From Sinorhizobium meliloti 4H41 (GTDB taxonomy: Bacteria; Pseudomonadota; Alphaproteobacteria; Rhizobiales; Rhizobiaceae), in contig NZ_AQWP01000001.1 of assembly GCF_000375585.1 (NCBI RefSeq), forward strand, positions 880,761 to 944,760: 64,000 nucleotides of DNA, read 5' to 3'. Under the pieces are notes generated by a model, which made no database searches, had not been told where the DNA came from, and saw nothing but the letters and a program-made list of their open reading frames with translations. Positions within the stretch are counted from its first letter, which is position 1. Each line of letters opens with the position of its first letter. The translations under genes and the position numbers were made by a program. Shown in pieces: positions 27,303 through 35,868 of this stretch.

Positions 27303-28227
27303 GCGCAAGCGGGCGGCGCGGCGCGGAGCGGGTCTGGCCTTGCGCGGACTCGCTGTCGTCGGCCGTGGTCTGGTGCTCACCGGTCGCCTGATCTCTCGCC
27401 ATCCGGTGAGCGCCGGCGGGTCGGCGATCTTTGCCGTCGTCTTCAGTTTCGTCGCCGCAAACGCCATGTGGTACCAGAACGGTACTCATCCCTCGCCGCT
27501 TCTGCGTACCCGCGTGCCCCTCGTCAGTCCCGAAGTGGCCGAGCGCCTTGCGGCTGCCAAAGGCGAGCCGGTCGAGCAGCGCGATGTTACCACCTTCGTC
27601 ATAGAGCGGGAGGGGAACGCGGAAGCCGGCGATGCGGCAACGGACGGATCCAACGAACGGCACGCGTCGCTTCCGGCGCAGGACTCACCGGATGCGCCCG
27701 GTAGCACGGCCTCGACGCTGGTTGCGGACATCCAGAAGGAACTGGCAAGGCTCGGCTTCTACGAAGGAGAGCCGGACGGCCGAAGCGGTCCGAAGACCTC
27801 GGCGGCGATCCTCCGCTTCGAAAAGCAGGCCGGCCGTATGGAGACGGGTGCGCCGAGTGACGATCTGCTTCGGGCACTGCGCAACGCCGGCGGTTCCCCG
27901 CCGGCAGTTGCGACGCCCGCCAACCGGCCCTATGCCGACCCGAAGACTGTTCCGGCCGAGGCGGATCCGGTTGCCGCTGCCATCCGCAGCGCCGAGAAGG
28001 AAAACGCGCTCAGCCCGCGCACGGAGGTCCCCGTATCGAGCGAAATGGTGATGAACATCCAGAAGGGGCTGAGCAATCTCGCCTATGCAGATGTCGTCGT
28101 CGATGGCGTTGCCGGCGATCAGACGCGCGCCGCCATCCGCCATTTCGAAAAACACTATCGTCTTCCTCAGACCGGAGAGCCCAACCCCAAGGTTCTCAAG
28201 AAGCTTAAGGAAATCGGAGCGCTCTGA
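27274..28227 (+). CDS. Membrane-anchored protein with two peptidoglycan-binding domains
   Basis: A 317-residue protein with a very basic N-terminus (PRKRKQPERKRAARRGAG), one membrane segment (about residues 45-62) and an extracytoplasmic part carrying two PG_binding_1 modules (VADIQKELARLGFYEGEPDG and MNIQKGLSNLAYADVVVDG, each followed by the TRAAI..FEK-type helix). It should tether to peptidoglycan; no catalytic domain is visible. The ATG at 27274 has a GGGAAGGGGG site and overlaps the divJ 3' end by 29 bases, so it is translated from the divJ transcript. The coupling with a cell-cycle kinase suggests a role in wall or pole organisation, which is inference. Confidence 0.85.
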   Translation: MAPRKRKQPERKRAARRGAGLALRGLAVVGRGLVLTGRLISRHPVSAGGSAIFAVVFSFVAANAMWYQNGTHPSPLLRTRVPLVSPEVAERLAAAKGEPVEQRDVTTFVIEREGNAEAGDAATDGSNERHASLPAQDSPDAPGSTASTLVADIQKELARLGFYEGEPDGRSGPKTSAAILRFEKQAGRMETGAPSDDLLRALRNAGGSPPAVATPANRPYADPKTVPAEADPVAAAIRSAEKENALSPRTEVPVSSEMVMNIQKGLSNLAYADVVVDGVAGDQTRAAIRHFEKHYRLPQTGEPNPKVLKKLKEIGAL

Positions 28228-28313
28228 CGGCCAGAGCAAGAGGAGCAGTTGCGCACCACTGCCGGTCGACCGCTCCGTTTGCATCTCGCCGGTGGCGCGT
28301 GTATCAGCTGTGC

Positions 28314-28649
28314 ATGCGCCTGAAGTCCCACATTTTCGTCTCCTCGCTTCTGCGGAACGCCTTTGGACGCGGCGGGTATGCGGCTGTGTTGCGCAAGGGA
28401 GCGGAGGATGCCGGCGCGATCTTCATCCGGCAGCGCGGACGATCGGGCTACGAGACGCTTTATGCGCCGGCGCCGCAGAATTTCTTCGATGAGGAAGGAG
28501 ACACGTCGCGCCGCTTCGAGGTGCGATTGCGTGGCGCCGAGGCCGACGCGGTCGAACGGGCGCTTTCCTCGGAAATCCGCTTCGACCCGGACTGCTGGAT
28601 CGTAGAGTTGGAACTCGACGACTGCAGCGATCTGTTCGATCTGGTTTAG
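28314..28649 (+). CDS. DUF1491 family protein
   Basis: A 111-residue cytoplasmic protein of the DUF1491 family, unknown function, found mostly in alphaproteobacteria. The N-terminus MRLKSHIFVSSLLRNAFGRGGYAAVLRKG and the FIRQRGR..YETLYAPAPQ and DPDCWIVELE patterns are typical. The ATG at 28314 starts the conserved sequence; an in-frame GTG at 28299 is possible. No good ribosome site precedes either. It follows the peptidoglycan-binding gene by 86 bases on the same strand and may be the last gene of the divJ transcript. Confidence 0.8.
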   Translation: MRLKSHIFVSSLLRNAFGRGGYAAVLRKGAEDAGAIFIRQRGRSGYETLYAPAPQNFFDEEGDTSRRFEVRLRGAEADAVERALSSEIRFDPDCWIVELELDDCSDLFDLV

Positions 28650-28720
28650 GGCCTTCGAGATTCGGGATACCCGCCGCGGTTTGCTCGATCTCCTCATTCC
28701 TGTGCTCGTCACAGGAATCC
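28649..28720. repeat. Intergenic palindromic element (copy 2) between convergent genes
   Basis: Stem ATTCCTGTG/CACAGGAAT (28696-28704 and 28710-28718, 5-base loop) preceded by the same kind of lead as copy 1 (GGCCT, GAGATTC.GG, TTTG.TCG, CTCAT). Stem positions differ from copy 1 but pairing is kept. It lies between the convergent DUF1491 and DUF2336 genes. Confidence 0.7.
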
Positions 28721-28820
28721 AGCTAGCCCAAGTCGTTGGGCTGAAAGAACTCTTCCCGCGCCACGTAGCAATTTGAACTGCTGCATGTCGTTGTTCTTTG
28801 ATCGGCTACGATCAACGGAT

Positions 28821-29852
28821 CTAGAACTGGCCGAAGCCTCGCTTTGGTTGGACGGCCTTGCTTTGACGCGCAATCGGTTGCGCGTCGTGCCGGCGCGGGT
28901 CCGCGGCTCGATTATCCGCAAGCAGGGTCTCATGCCGTCCTGGCTTCGCCCCGTTTGCGTCGGCGCGAAGCCAGGACGCCACCCGTTCGCCGCTCGCCTG
29001 CCGGTCGAGACTTCCGATCAGCGCTTCGGCGCGGTTGCCGCCGCCGATTCTTTCGGAAAGATGGGGATAGAGCGCCTCGAGCACGCGGCTTTCCTCGTCC
29101 GCCGGAAAGGCGAGAGCTGCAAGCGTCGCGGCGAGCTGCTGGCCGGAAACATCGAGCAATATCCGGTCGGTGAGTGCGCGGCTTGCTCCGAGCGCGTCTG
29201 CCAGGGCCGTGGAGAAGAGGGTCGCTTCGCCATTGCGCGCAAAACGGACGAGCAGCGCGCAATGCAGCTCGCTGATGGGTTGGATCGACGGGGTGGCGTT
29301 CTTCTCCTGTGATCCGGCGCGCGCCAGCGCCTTGATTTCCGCGCGCAGCTTTTCTTCGCGTTCGGCGGCTGCGGCAGCCGTCTGCGGATCGCTCCCCACC
29401 GGGCGCCTGGCGCCGTCGTGAATGCGTGCGGGGAGGGGAGCGGACTGATGATGCTCGACGAGCGCGTCGATCACCGAAGGCGAAAGGTTCTCCCGACGGG
29501 CAATGGCGTTCGCATGGCCCGGCCCTTGCTGGCGAATGATGGAAATGAGCACGCCGTCGGAAATCGCTGTCGCACGGGCGAGGAAGGCGGCGGCGATCGA
29601 AATGGGCATGCTGCCGATCAGCAGAGCCACCGGCTCAGGCACGTGGGGGCATTGGGATAGTGCCGCCGCCGCCTGTCGGCGGGCCTCGTTGCTGGAACCG
29701 AGGAAGAGCGGCTCGAACAGCTCGGCAAACTGCTTCATGTCGGACCTGCTTGGAATCCGAAGGCTCTCGAAGCCGGTGACGGTCGCCATCAGCACGACGT
29801 CCTTCAACCGCCCCGTCTGCGGCCGTTCCAACTCACGAAACCGGTTTGTCAC
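28821..29852 (-). CDS. DUF2336 family protein
   Basis: A 343-residue, mostly helical cytoplasmic protein of the DUF2336 family, found in alphaproteobacteria and without a defined function. The chain shows repeated helical units resembling HEAT-like pairs (EARRQAAAALSQCPHVPEPVALLI, AIARRENLSPSVIDALVEH). I chose a GTG at 29852: an AGGA lies six bases upstream and the product then begins with a charged helix; the ATG at 29876 has no ribosome site. It is divergent from the SH3-domain gene, and a CtrA-like motif lies in the 268-base region between them. Confidence 0.78.
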   Translation of the reverse strand: MTNRFRELERPQTGRLKDVVLMATVTGFESLRIPSRSDMKQFAELFEPLFLGSSNEARRQAAAALSQCPHVPEPVALLIGSMPISIAAAFLARATAISDGVLISIIRQQGPGHANAIARRENLSPSVIDALVEHHQSAPLPARIHDGARRPVGSDPQTAAAAAEREEKLRAEIKALARAGSQEKNATPSIQPISELHCALLVRFARNGEATLFSTALADALGASRALTDRILLDVSGQQLAATLAALAFPADEESRVLEALYPHLSERIGGGNRAEALIGSLDRQASGERVASWLRADANGAKPGRHETLLADNRAADPRRHDAQPIARQSKAVQPKRGFGQF

Positions 29853-29931
29853 GACATATCCTAAAACGCAAAGCATGACGGCATTCCGATGGCTCGGAAC
29901 GACACACGTGTCTAAAACTAGATCGAAATCG

Positions 29932-29947
29932 TTAGCGCAGCATTAAC
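29932..29947 (+). promoter_or_regulatory. CtrA-like motif between divergent genes
   Basis: TTAG-N7-TTAAC, one mismatch from the CtrA consensus TTAA-N7-TTAAC. It is 80 bases from the DUF2336 start and 174 from the SH3-protein start. Motif match only. Confidence 0.35.
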
Positions 29948-30120
29948 TATGGACGTTGGGGCTTTATTCAGGCTTGCGTCATTCTGGTGACGAGCCGCCC
30001 CGGCAGCGGAAGGCCGGTTTCCTCAGCCATAAAAAGTCCACAAGCGCCCCTATTTGATCCGACTTGACGGCAAACGCCGGAAGCGAGTCGGGCTGCGGCC
30101 TCTCATGTGGGAGTTGATCT

Positions 30121-30771
30121 GTGAAGAAAATATTCTTGCGGGCAGCGGCTGCCTTTGCGCTGCTGCTCATGCCCGCGGCCGCATCGGCGGCCGAAGGTTT
30201 TGCCACTGCCAATGTCAATATGCGCTCGGGACCGAGTACATATTATCCGGCCGTAACGGTCATTCCCGTCGGCGAATCGGTGGAAATTCACGGCTGCCTG
30301 TCGGAAAGCCCCTGGTGCGACGTTTCCTTCTATGGCGGACGGGGATGGGTGGCGGGCCGATACGTGCAGGCCGCCTATCGCAGCCGCCGGGTCTATGTGG
30401 AGCCGGAATACTATCGGCCGCTCGGCATTCCGACGGTCGTCTTCCAGTTCGATAGCTATTGGGATCGGAACTACCGCGGCCGGGATTTCTATCGCCATCG
30501 CGACCGCTGGAGGCATGACCGCGATTGGGATCGCGAGCGTGAACGCAACCGGCGGGAATGGGATCGCCGCCAGGTGCGGGAACGCCGAGACTGGGAGCGG
30601 GACCGGGAAAGAGAGCGGCGCGAATGGGAATCGGAGCGCGGCCGTAACGATGACCGCTGGCGGCGGGGGATCGAGGGCGCTGAACGGGAACAGTCGCGCC
30701 GCGAGCGCCGTTACCACGGGCAGAGGACGATCGCGGAATGCGACGGCGGGGATTTTCGCTGCGAACCGTAG
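30121..30771 (+). CDS. Secreted SH3-domain protein with 11-residue charged repeats
   Basis: A 216-residue exported protein. A signal peptide (residues 1-23) is followed by one bacterial SH3 domain (about 26-82, ATANVNMRSGPSTYYPAV to GWVAGRYVQ), which usually binds cell-wall or peptide ligands. From about residue 120 the chain becomes an Arg/Asp/Glu-rich helix with tryptophans at exactly 136, 147, 158, 169 and 180, an 11-residue period. The C-terminus has two cysteines (AECDGGDFRCEP). Two more cysteines flank the SH3 core (GCLSESPWCD). The GTG start at 30121 follows GGGAG. The highly charged tail is unusual for an exported protein. Function unknown. Confidence 0.85.
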   Translation: MKKIFLRAAAAFALLLMPAAASAAEGFATANVNMRSGPSTYYPAVTVIPVGESVEIHGCLSESPWCDVSFYGGRGWVAGRYVQAAYRSRRVYVEPEYYRPLGIPTVVFQFDSYWDRNYRGRDFYRHRDRWRHDRDWDRERERNRREWDRRQVRERRDWERDRERERREWESERGRNDDRWRRGIEGAEREQSRRERRYHGQRTIAECDGGDFRCEP

Positions 30772-30803
30772 GCGCGGCGATTCGGCCGCTTCACTCCAGG
30801 GTC

Positions 30804-30822
30804 GGCGGCGATCGTCGCCGCC
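30804..30822 (+). terminator. Terminator-like hairpin after the SH3-protein gene
   Basis: Perfect 8-bp stem GGCGGCGA/TCGCCGCC with a 3-base loop, 33 bases after the stop codon. No T-run follows, so it may stabilise the 3' end rather than terminate. Confidence 0.4.
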
Positions 30823-30910
30823 CTTCCGGCAGCCGCTGGTTCTTGCGTCGTCCTCCATGGGAACCAATCCGGCCTCGACGCGTTGAAATCGCGCAAAGGG
30901 TGATACCGGA

Positions 30911-31213
30911 ATGGCAAGGAGCGGAGAGATGGCGGAGAAGAATCTGGCGGCAGTCGGCGCAGAGACGGGTGCCCAAACGCGGGCGTCAGGCGCACAGGCC
31001 GAATTGGAATCCCAGGTCCAGGAACTGAAGGCAGAGATCGCCCGGCTGACGGAGACCGTTTCGGCCATCGGCACCGGAGCCAAGGCGGTCGTGCAGGGGG
31101 AAGCGGAACTGATGACGCAGCGCGTCCGGGAGCGCGTTCGGGAAGAGCCGATTTCGACATTGCTGACGGTCGCGGGTGTAGCTTTCCTTTTCGGTTTAAT
31201 CGCAAGGCGCTGA
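30911..31213 (+). CDS. DUF883/ElaB-like tail-anchored membrane protein
   Basis: A 100-residue protein with a long helical region (AQAELESQVQELKAEIARLTETV) and a single C-terminal membrane helix in the typical DUF883 context REEPISTLLTVAGVAFLFGLIARR (quoted here in part: PISTLLTVAGVAFLFGLIA). The E. coli relatives ElaB and YqjD are inner-membrane, stress-induced, ribosome-associated proteins. A start at the later Met (residue 7) is possible. The gene lies between the SH3-protein gene and a 56-residue gene, all rightward, with gaps over 130 bases. Confidence 0.8.
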   Translation: MARSGEMAEKNLAAVGAETGAQTRASGAQAELESQVQELKAEIARLTETVSAIGTGAKAVVQGEAELMTQRVRERVREEPISTLLTVAGVAFLFGLIARR

Positions 31214-31284
31214 CGGACGGATTGCCGGATTTGCAAATCCCCCAGGATCGAGGATTGCGCGAGGTTAACGCGTCATGGTCTGGA

Positions 31285-31300
31285 TTAACAAACGGTTAAC
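31285..31300 (+). promoter_or_regulatory. Perfect CtrA-type binding motif
   Basis: TTAA-CAAACGG-TTAAC is an exact match to the full CtrA consensus TTAA-N7-TTAAC. It lies in the 287-base gap between the DUF883-like gene and the 56-residue gene, 201 bases before the latter. A further GTTAAC is 16 bases upstream (31264-31269). Confidence 0.6.
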
Positions 31301-31500
31301 CAGGCTGTGGCTCAATCGGCACAAGGCGGCTATTATCGCCTCGCCTCTTATGCCGAAACGGACGACATCCGGGTGACCGGAAGAAGGAGTGACTGAGAAG
31401 GGCGCGTCTGTCCGGGCACCGGAAAATGCGTCAGCCCGAAAACGGGCAGGGTGAAATCTGTACGGTAGTTCATCCGTCTCGTGAGACTATGGAGACGAGC

Positions 31501-31671
31501 ATGGCAGACGTAATCAGAATGCAGGACCGGATCGTCAAACGCCCTCGACGGCGTCCTGTCGGGAAGGGCGGCGCCAAGGTGTTGTTCTTCACGGGGATCC
31601 GTTACGAAAGGCTGGACGGCCGCGGACCGCAGCCAACTGCCCCGGCTGGCCGCCAGGCCAAGAAGCAGTAA
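31501..31671 (+). CDS. 56-residue basic small protein
   Basis: A short gene with a good ribosome site (GGAG, about eight bases before the ATG at 31501). The product starts MADVIRMQDRIVKRPRRRP and is basic (Arg/Lys-rich) with a short hydrophobic beta strand (KVLFFTGIRYERL); no membrane helix or signal peptide. I do not recognise a family. A perfect CtrA-type motif lies upstream, so it may be cell-cycle controlled. It converges with the DUF1254 gene; a 7-bp GC-rich inverted repeat (31703-31709 / 31722-31728) between them may end transcription. Confidence 0.65.
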   Translation: MADVIRMQDRIVKRPRRRPVGKGGAKVLFFTGIRYERLDGRGPQPTAPAGRQAKKQ

Positions 31672-31779
31672 ACCCGCGGGCAAAGCGCCGGCAGCGCCCC
31701 CCCGGGCGGTGCGCTCGTTCGCCGCCCGACTTCGACCACTTCGATTTCAGTTTCCCCCAAATCGCCGTTACCTTCGCCA

Positions 31780-32325
31780 CTACCGCTGGAAGGGCTCGCA
31801 CCTCGACTCCGCCAGGAATGTGCGGACCAGGTCCTCGAAGCTGTCGAGAGGTGCCAGGGCTCGAAGAACTGCGTAACCTTCCTCGTCCTTCATCTCGATC
31901 ATGATCGATTGCGCCAGCGCTTCGGGCGGCGACTTGCGCAGCTCGACGAGCTGGATCGGTGTGGCGACCACGAGATCGAGATCGCCATGGACGGCTGTCT
32001 GGTCGTTCATGCTGAAGACCTCGTTCGACCCGCTGTCGAAGATCGCAAGCGACCAGAAGGGCACGTCGCCGCGCCCGACGAAGCGAGCCGGAGCATCCGC
32101 CACCGAGAAGCTGCAGACGGCCGTACGCAGGAAGGGGTCGGCGTTGTTCAGGCCTGTCGGCCCCGGTTCGGCCGTCAGCGGAAAGAAGCTGTCCATTTCG
32201 AGCAGGCCGAGCACGCGCGTATAGGCATCGCGGCCGGTGAACTGGGGTAGGGCGAGCACGATCACGATGTGAAGTAGCGCCGCTCCGACGAGACCGACGA
32301 GAATGGCGAAGATGATGCTACGCAT
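31780..32325 (-). CDS. DUF1254-type membrane-anchored protein
   Basis: A 181-residue protein with one N-terminal membrane segment (IIFAILVGLVGAALLHIVIVLAL) and a periplasmic domain resembling the N-terminal DUF1254 part of larger DUF1254/DUF1214 proteins (WSLAIFDSGSNEVFSMNDQTAV). Its start overlaps the end of the DUF1214 gene by eight bases, so the two are made from one transcript and probably form a complex. Role unknown. Confidence 0.75.
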   Translation of the reverse strand: MRSIIFAILVGLVGAALLHIVIVLALPQFTGRDAYTRVLGLLEMDSFFPLTAEPGPTGLNNADPFLRTAVCSFSVADAPARFVGRGDVPFWSLAIFDSGSNEVFSMNDQTAVHGDLDLVVATPIQLVELRKSPPEALAQSIMIEMKDEEGYAVLRALAPLDSFEDLVRTFLAESRCEPFQR

Positions 32326-32905
32326 GCCCGCACCCGGTTTTTACGATCTTCGGCATTGCGAGGTCGATCAAGCCGGAGGAGCCTGCCGTCGGCGTGTCCA
32401 GGAGGGTCAGCACGAGCGCGAAGCTGCCCGTCCGGGGTATCGCCAGCCAGTTGTCGGGCTGGGCCACCGGGGAAACGTGGATGACGAAGCGGCTGTCCTC
32501 GGCGCGCAGGACGGTCCAGGAATTGATTGCGGAGGGCAGTTCCGGTCCCGGCCGTAGCGCGGTCCCGTCCGCCGCCGCCGCATAAAGGGTCCAGAACCGC
32601 GCCGGCGGCGTCATACCCGAGATGTCATAGGAGCAGGCGGCTGAGAGGCGCGCGCCGGTATCGTCCGTGAGCGCGGTAAAGGCCAGTCCCTCGGCGCCGC
32701 CATAGAGCAATTCGCCGGCCCGGGCGCGGTGCGCCTTGGCATAGGGATCGGCGGAGACGGTCTGCGCTTCGGGAAAAGCGATCCAGGGACCGATCGCGAT
32801 CGAGCCGAAACCGACGGTCGCCTTCAGCGCCCATACGGCCGTCCCGATTCCGCCGCCGAACGCGACGATGAGGGCAAGAGCGACAAGGAGGGGAACTCGA
32901 AACAA
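32318..32905 (-). CDS. DUF1214-type membrane-anchored protein
   Basis: A 195-residue protein with an N-terminal membrane segment (VPLLVALALIVAFGGGIGTAVWAL) and a DUF1214 domain, recognisable by ARFWTLYAAAADG, AINSWTVLRAEDSRFVIHVSP and DNWLAIPRTGSFALVLTLLDTP. In most bacteria DUF1254 and DUF1214 are fused in one chain; here they are separate overlapping genes with this one first. Function is unknown; fused forms are often periplasmic. Confidence 0.78.
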   Translation of the reverse strand: MFRVPLLVALALIVAFGGGIGTAVWALKATVGFGSIAIGPWIAFPEAQTVSADPYAKAHRARAGELLYGGAEGLAFTALTDDTGARLSAACSYDISGMTPPARFWTLYAAAADGTALRPGPELPSAINSWTVLRAEDSRFVIHVSPVAQPDNWLAIPRTGSFALVLTLLDTPTAGSSGLIDLAMPKIVKTGCGHA

Positions 32906-33002
32906 GTGGCGGCTCTATCGAATGTTGCGTCGTTTACCCTGTCGGCGCTCGTAGGGGCGCCGCTCGGCCTGTTCGCCAGAGAACGGATTTCTGACTGCAA
33001 AG

Positions 33003-35237
33003 TCAATTGTTTGTCGTGCCGGGCATGGTCCGTATGTTCACGCCGCGATCCGTCGGCTCGAGCACGGCCACCTTGCCGCCGGGCCTTTCGCGCGCCTTGA
33101 GCGGTTGGGCTTTCTCGAATGTGTCGCCGATCTTTTTCAAGAGCCGGGTTACGTCCGCGGATAGCGACCGCGGCCGCACGAGCGGCGGCAGGGCGTTCTC
33201 GTCCGGCTTCGCAGTTTCGGCGACCCGCTCCTTCGCCGGTTTGGCGGGAGCGATTTCGATGCCCGGAATCGCGCGGTGCTCGATCCCCTGTTCGGCATAG
33301 TCCATCAGCCGCTTGAAGGTCATCGCCGGGAGAGAGCCGCCGGTCATTTCATCGGTGGAGGTATAGTCGTCATTGCCGAACCAGACGGCCGTGGTGTAGT
33401 CGCCGGTGAAGCCGACGAACCATGCGTCGCGATAAGCCTGTGTCGTTCCGGTCTTGCCGCCGGTGACGATCCCGTTGTCGAGCGCTGCGCGCCGCGCCGT
33501 GCCGATGACCGGGATCTGCGTCAGGATGCGGTTCATCGACGAGACCGCCTGTTCGCTCAGAACCCTGCGCGGCGGCGGCGCGTCGCGCCCGAAGTCGTAG
33601 AGAATGTCGCCGTCATAGTTGAGAATCTGGCTGATGCCGTGGCGTTGCGACTGGAACCCGCCCGCCGGAAAGACCGCATAGGCCGTCGCCTGATCGAGCA
33701 CGGTCACTTCGGAGGTGCCGAGCGGCATGGTCTTGTCGGTGCGAACCGGGGTCTCGACGCCCATTCTCTTGGCGGTCTCGGCAATGATTTCGGTACCGAG
33801 CTTGTCCTTGGCGAGGCGGACCGGAATAGTGTTGATCGATCTCGCGAGCGCGTTCATCATCGTTACCCGGCCGGCATATTTGCGGCCGTAGTTCTGCGGC
33901 GACCAGCCGCGCCAGGTGATTGGCGCGTCCACCACGATGGTTTCCGGTGTCATGCCCTTTTCCATCGCGGCAGCGTAGGTATAGACCTTGAAGGACGACC
34001 CCGGCTGGCGCAGCGCGCGCGTGGCGCGGTTGAATTGGCTTTCGCCGTAGTCGCGGCCGCCCACCATCGCCCGCACCGCGCCGCCATGCTCGACCATGAC
34101 GAGAGCGCCCTGCTTGACCTTGTAGCTCTCGCCATATTGCCTGAGGCCCGATTCGACCGCTTCCTCGGCTGCTTGCTGCAGCCCCATGTCGATCGTCGTG
34201 CGCACGATCAGCGAATGCTGCGCGAAGGGAGCGGCAATGCGCTGGACCTCTTCGAAGGCCCAGTCGAGGAAGAAATCCGGTGCCTTGACCTGGGCACGAT
34301 CGACCACCGAGGCTGGGGTCAGGCGGGCGGCGATCACCTGGCCTTCCGTCATCAGCCCGCCTTGTACGAGATTGCTCAGGACCTCGTTGGCGCGGGCACG
34401 AGCCGCCGGCAGGTTCACATGGGGGGCATAGCGCGCCGGCGCCTTGAAGAGACCGGCGAGCATCGCCGACTCGGCAAGATTGACGTCGGTAATCGCCTTG
34501 CCGAAATAGAACTGCGCCGCCGCTGCCGCACCGAAGGTGCCGCCGCCCATATAGGCGCGGTCGAGATAGAGGCGGAGGATTTCCTTTTTCGACAGGTTGG
34601 ATTCGAGCCAGACGGCAAGAAAGGCTTCCTTGATCTTGCGCTCGATCGTCCTCTCGTTCGAGAGGAAAAGGTTCTTGGCCAGTTGCTGCGTCAGTGTCGA
34701 GCCGCCTTGAACGACCCCGCCGGCGCGAGCGTTCTCGGTCATGGCGCGTGCGAGCCCGAGAAAATCTATGCCCCAATGGTCGAAGAAGCGCCTGTCTTCC
34801 GTGGCGAGGACCGCCTTTATGAGGTGATCGGGCAGTTCGTCGATCGGGACGGAATCCTCGTGGATGATACCCCGGTGGCCGATCTCGTTGCCGTAGCGGT
34901 CAAGAAAGGTGACCGCGAAATCGCTTTGCGCCCGCCAGTTGCCCTTGGTTTCCTCGAAAGCGGGAAGGGCGAGCGCCAGCATCAGCACCGAGCCCGCCGC
35001 GCCGAGGGTCATTCCCTCGCCGAGCACTTCGAAGAACGCTCTTTTCCAGCCGCGCACGCGAAAACGGCGGAAAAAGATGGTGGTGTCCTCCCACCACTCG
35101 CCGAGCCGGAATCCTGCACTCCATACGGTCGAATCGATCCAGGAATCGATCCGAAGAAAGATGTGTCGCCTTTTCGGCCGGTTGTCCTCTTTCCTCGGTT
35201 CCTGCACGGCTTTCATGTCCCGAAGGTTCTGCCTCAT
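33003..35237 (-). CDS. Bifunctional penicillin-binding protein 1A family
   Basis: Class A PBP that polymerises and cross-links peptidoglycan. About 90 N-terminal residues and one membrane segment ([17 protein letters not shown]) precede the transglycosylase domain (catalytic Glu in [16 protein letters not shown], then [16 protein letters not shown]). The transpeptidase domain has the three penicilloyl motifs: GSSFK, SIN ([10 protein letters not shown]) and KTGTT. The chain is about 744 residues, normal for the family, with a short basic C-terminal tail. The start is uncertain: ATG at 35237 chosen, with 35216 and 35261 possible; none has a strong ribosome site. Divergent from the YcgN-type gene. 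Confidence 0.9.
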   Translation of the reverse strand: MRQNLRDMKAVQEPRKEDNRPKRRHIFLRIDSWIDSTVWSAGFRLGEWWEDTTIFFRRFRVRGWKRAFFEVLGEGMTLGAAGSVLMLALALPAFEETKGNWRAQSDFAVTFLDRYGNEIGHRGIIHEDSVPIDELPDHLIKAVLATEDRRFFDHWGIDFLGLARAMTENARAGGVVQGGSTLTQQLAKNLFLSNERTIERKIKEAFLAVWLESNLSKKEILRLYLDRAYMGGGTFGAAAAAQFYFGKAITDVNLAESAMLAGLFKAPARYAPHVNLPAARARANEVLSNLVQGGLMTEGQVIAARLTPASVVDRAQVKAPDFFLDWAFEEVQRIAAPFAQHSLIVRTTIDMGLQQAAEEAVESGLRQYGESYKVKQGALVMVEHGGAVRAMVGGRDYGESQFNRATRALRQPGSSFKVYTYAAAMEKGMTPETIVVDAPITWRGWSPQNYGRKYAGRVTMMNALARSINTIPVRLAKDKLGTEIIAETAKRMGVETPVRTDKTMPLGTSEVTVLDQATAYAVFPAGGFQSQRHGISQILNYDGDILYDFGRDAPPPRRVLSEQAVSSMNRILTQIPVIGTARRAALDNGIVTGGKTGTTQAYRDAWFVGFTGDYTTAVWFGNDDYTSTDEMTGGSLPAMTFKRLMDYAEQGIEHRAIPGIEIAPAKPAKERVAETAKPDENALPPLVRPRSLSADVTRLLKKIGDTFEKAQPLKARERPGGKVAVLEPTDRGVNIRTMPGTTNN

Positions 35238-35357
35238 GACGATATTTGCACGGGGCGGCAATCCAATCTACTTGCATATCGCGCAACCCGCCTTAAAAAA
35301 CCGGCAATTTTCTGCGAAGTTTCCATGTTGGCTCGAATTTTACGAAAGTGTGACTTT

Positions 35358-35825
35358 ATGGGCGAAATGCCTTTCTGGAAGACGAAAGGTCTCGAGGAGA
35401 TGACCGGCGCGGAGTGGGAGAGTCTCTGCGATGGTTGCGGGCTCTGTTGTCTCAACAAGCTCGAGGATTGGGACAGTTCCGAGATCGCCTGGACTTCGAT
35501 CCGCTGCACCCTGCTGGACGGCGAAAGCTGTCGCTGCAAGGACTACGACAATCGCCAGGCAACCGTCCCGGACTGCATTCAGTTGACGCCGAAAGCGGTG
35601 CGCGAAATCAGCTGGCTGCCGCCGACCTGCGGCTACCGTCTGGTCGCCGAAGGCAGAGATCTCTACTGGTGGCACCCGCTCGTCTCCGGCGATCCGGAGA
35701 CGGTGCATGCGGCCGGCATATCCGTGCGCGGACGCACCGTCGCGGAGGACGGCATCGACATCGAAGATTATGAAGATTATCTCGTGACCTGGCCGCTGGA
35801 GGTGGGCAGGGAGCCGGCCGATTAG
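35358..35825 (+). CDS. YcgN/UPF0260 family cysteine-cluster protein
   Basis: A 155-residue protein of the YcgN (UPF0260) family. The N-terminal signature [20 protein letters not shown] leads into [14 protein letters not shown], followed by further cysteines ([31 protein letters not shown]). The spacing suggests a bound metal or Fe-S cluster, but function is unknown. I chose the ATG at 35358, two residues before the conserved start; an upstream in-frame ATG at 35325 would add 11 residues. It is divergent from the PBP gene and converges with the MmcQ/YjbR gene. Confidence 0.87.
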   Translation: MGEMPFWKTKGLEEMTGAEWESLCDGCGLCCLNKLEDWDSSEIAWTSIRCTLLDGESCRCKDYDNRQATVPDCIQLTPKAVREISWLPPTCGYRLVAEGRDLYWWHPLVSGDPETVHAAGISVRGRTVAEDGIDIEDYEDYLVTWPLEVGREPAD

Positions 35826-35868
35826 GGCACGCCTCAGAGTGCTGCAGCGACTATGCGTACTGTCGCCG

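Noticed and set aside
33276..35825. 849-codon plus-strand frame running opposite the PBP gene into the YcgN-type gene
   Set aside because: Only the last 155 codons are real (YcgN-type protein). The rest is antisense to a complete PBP1A-type gene.
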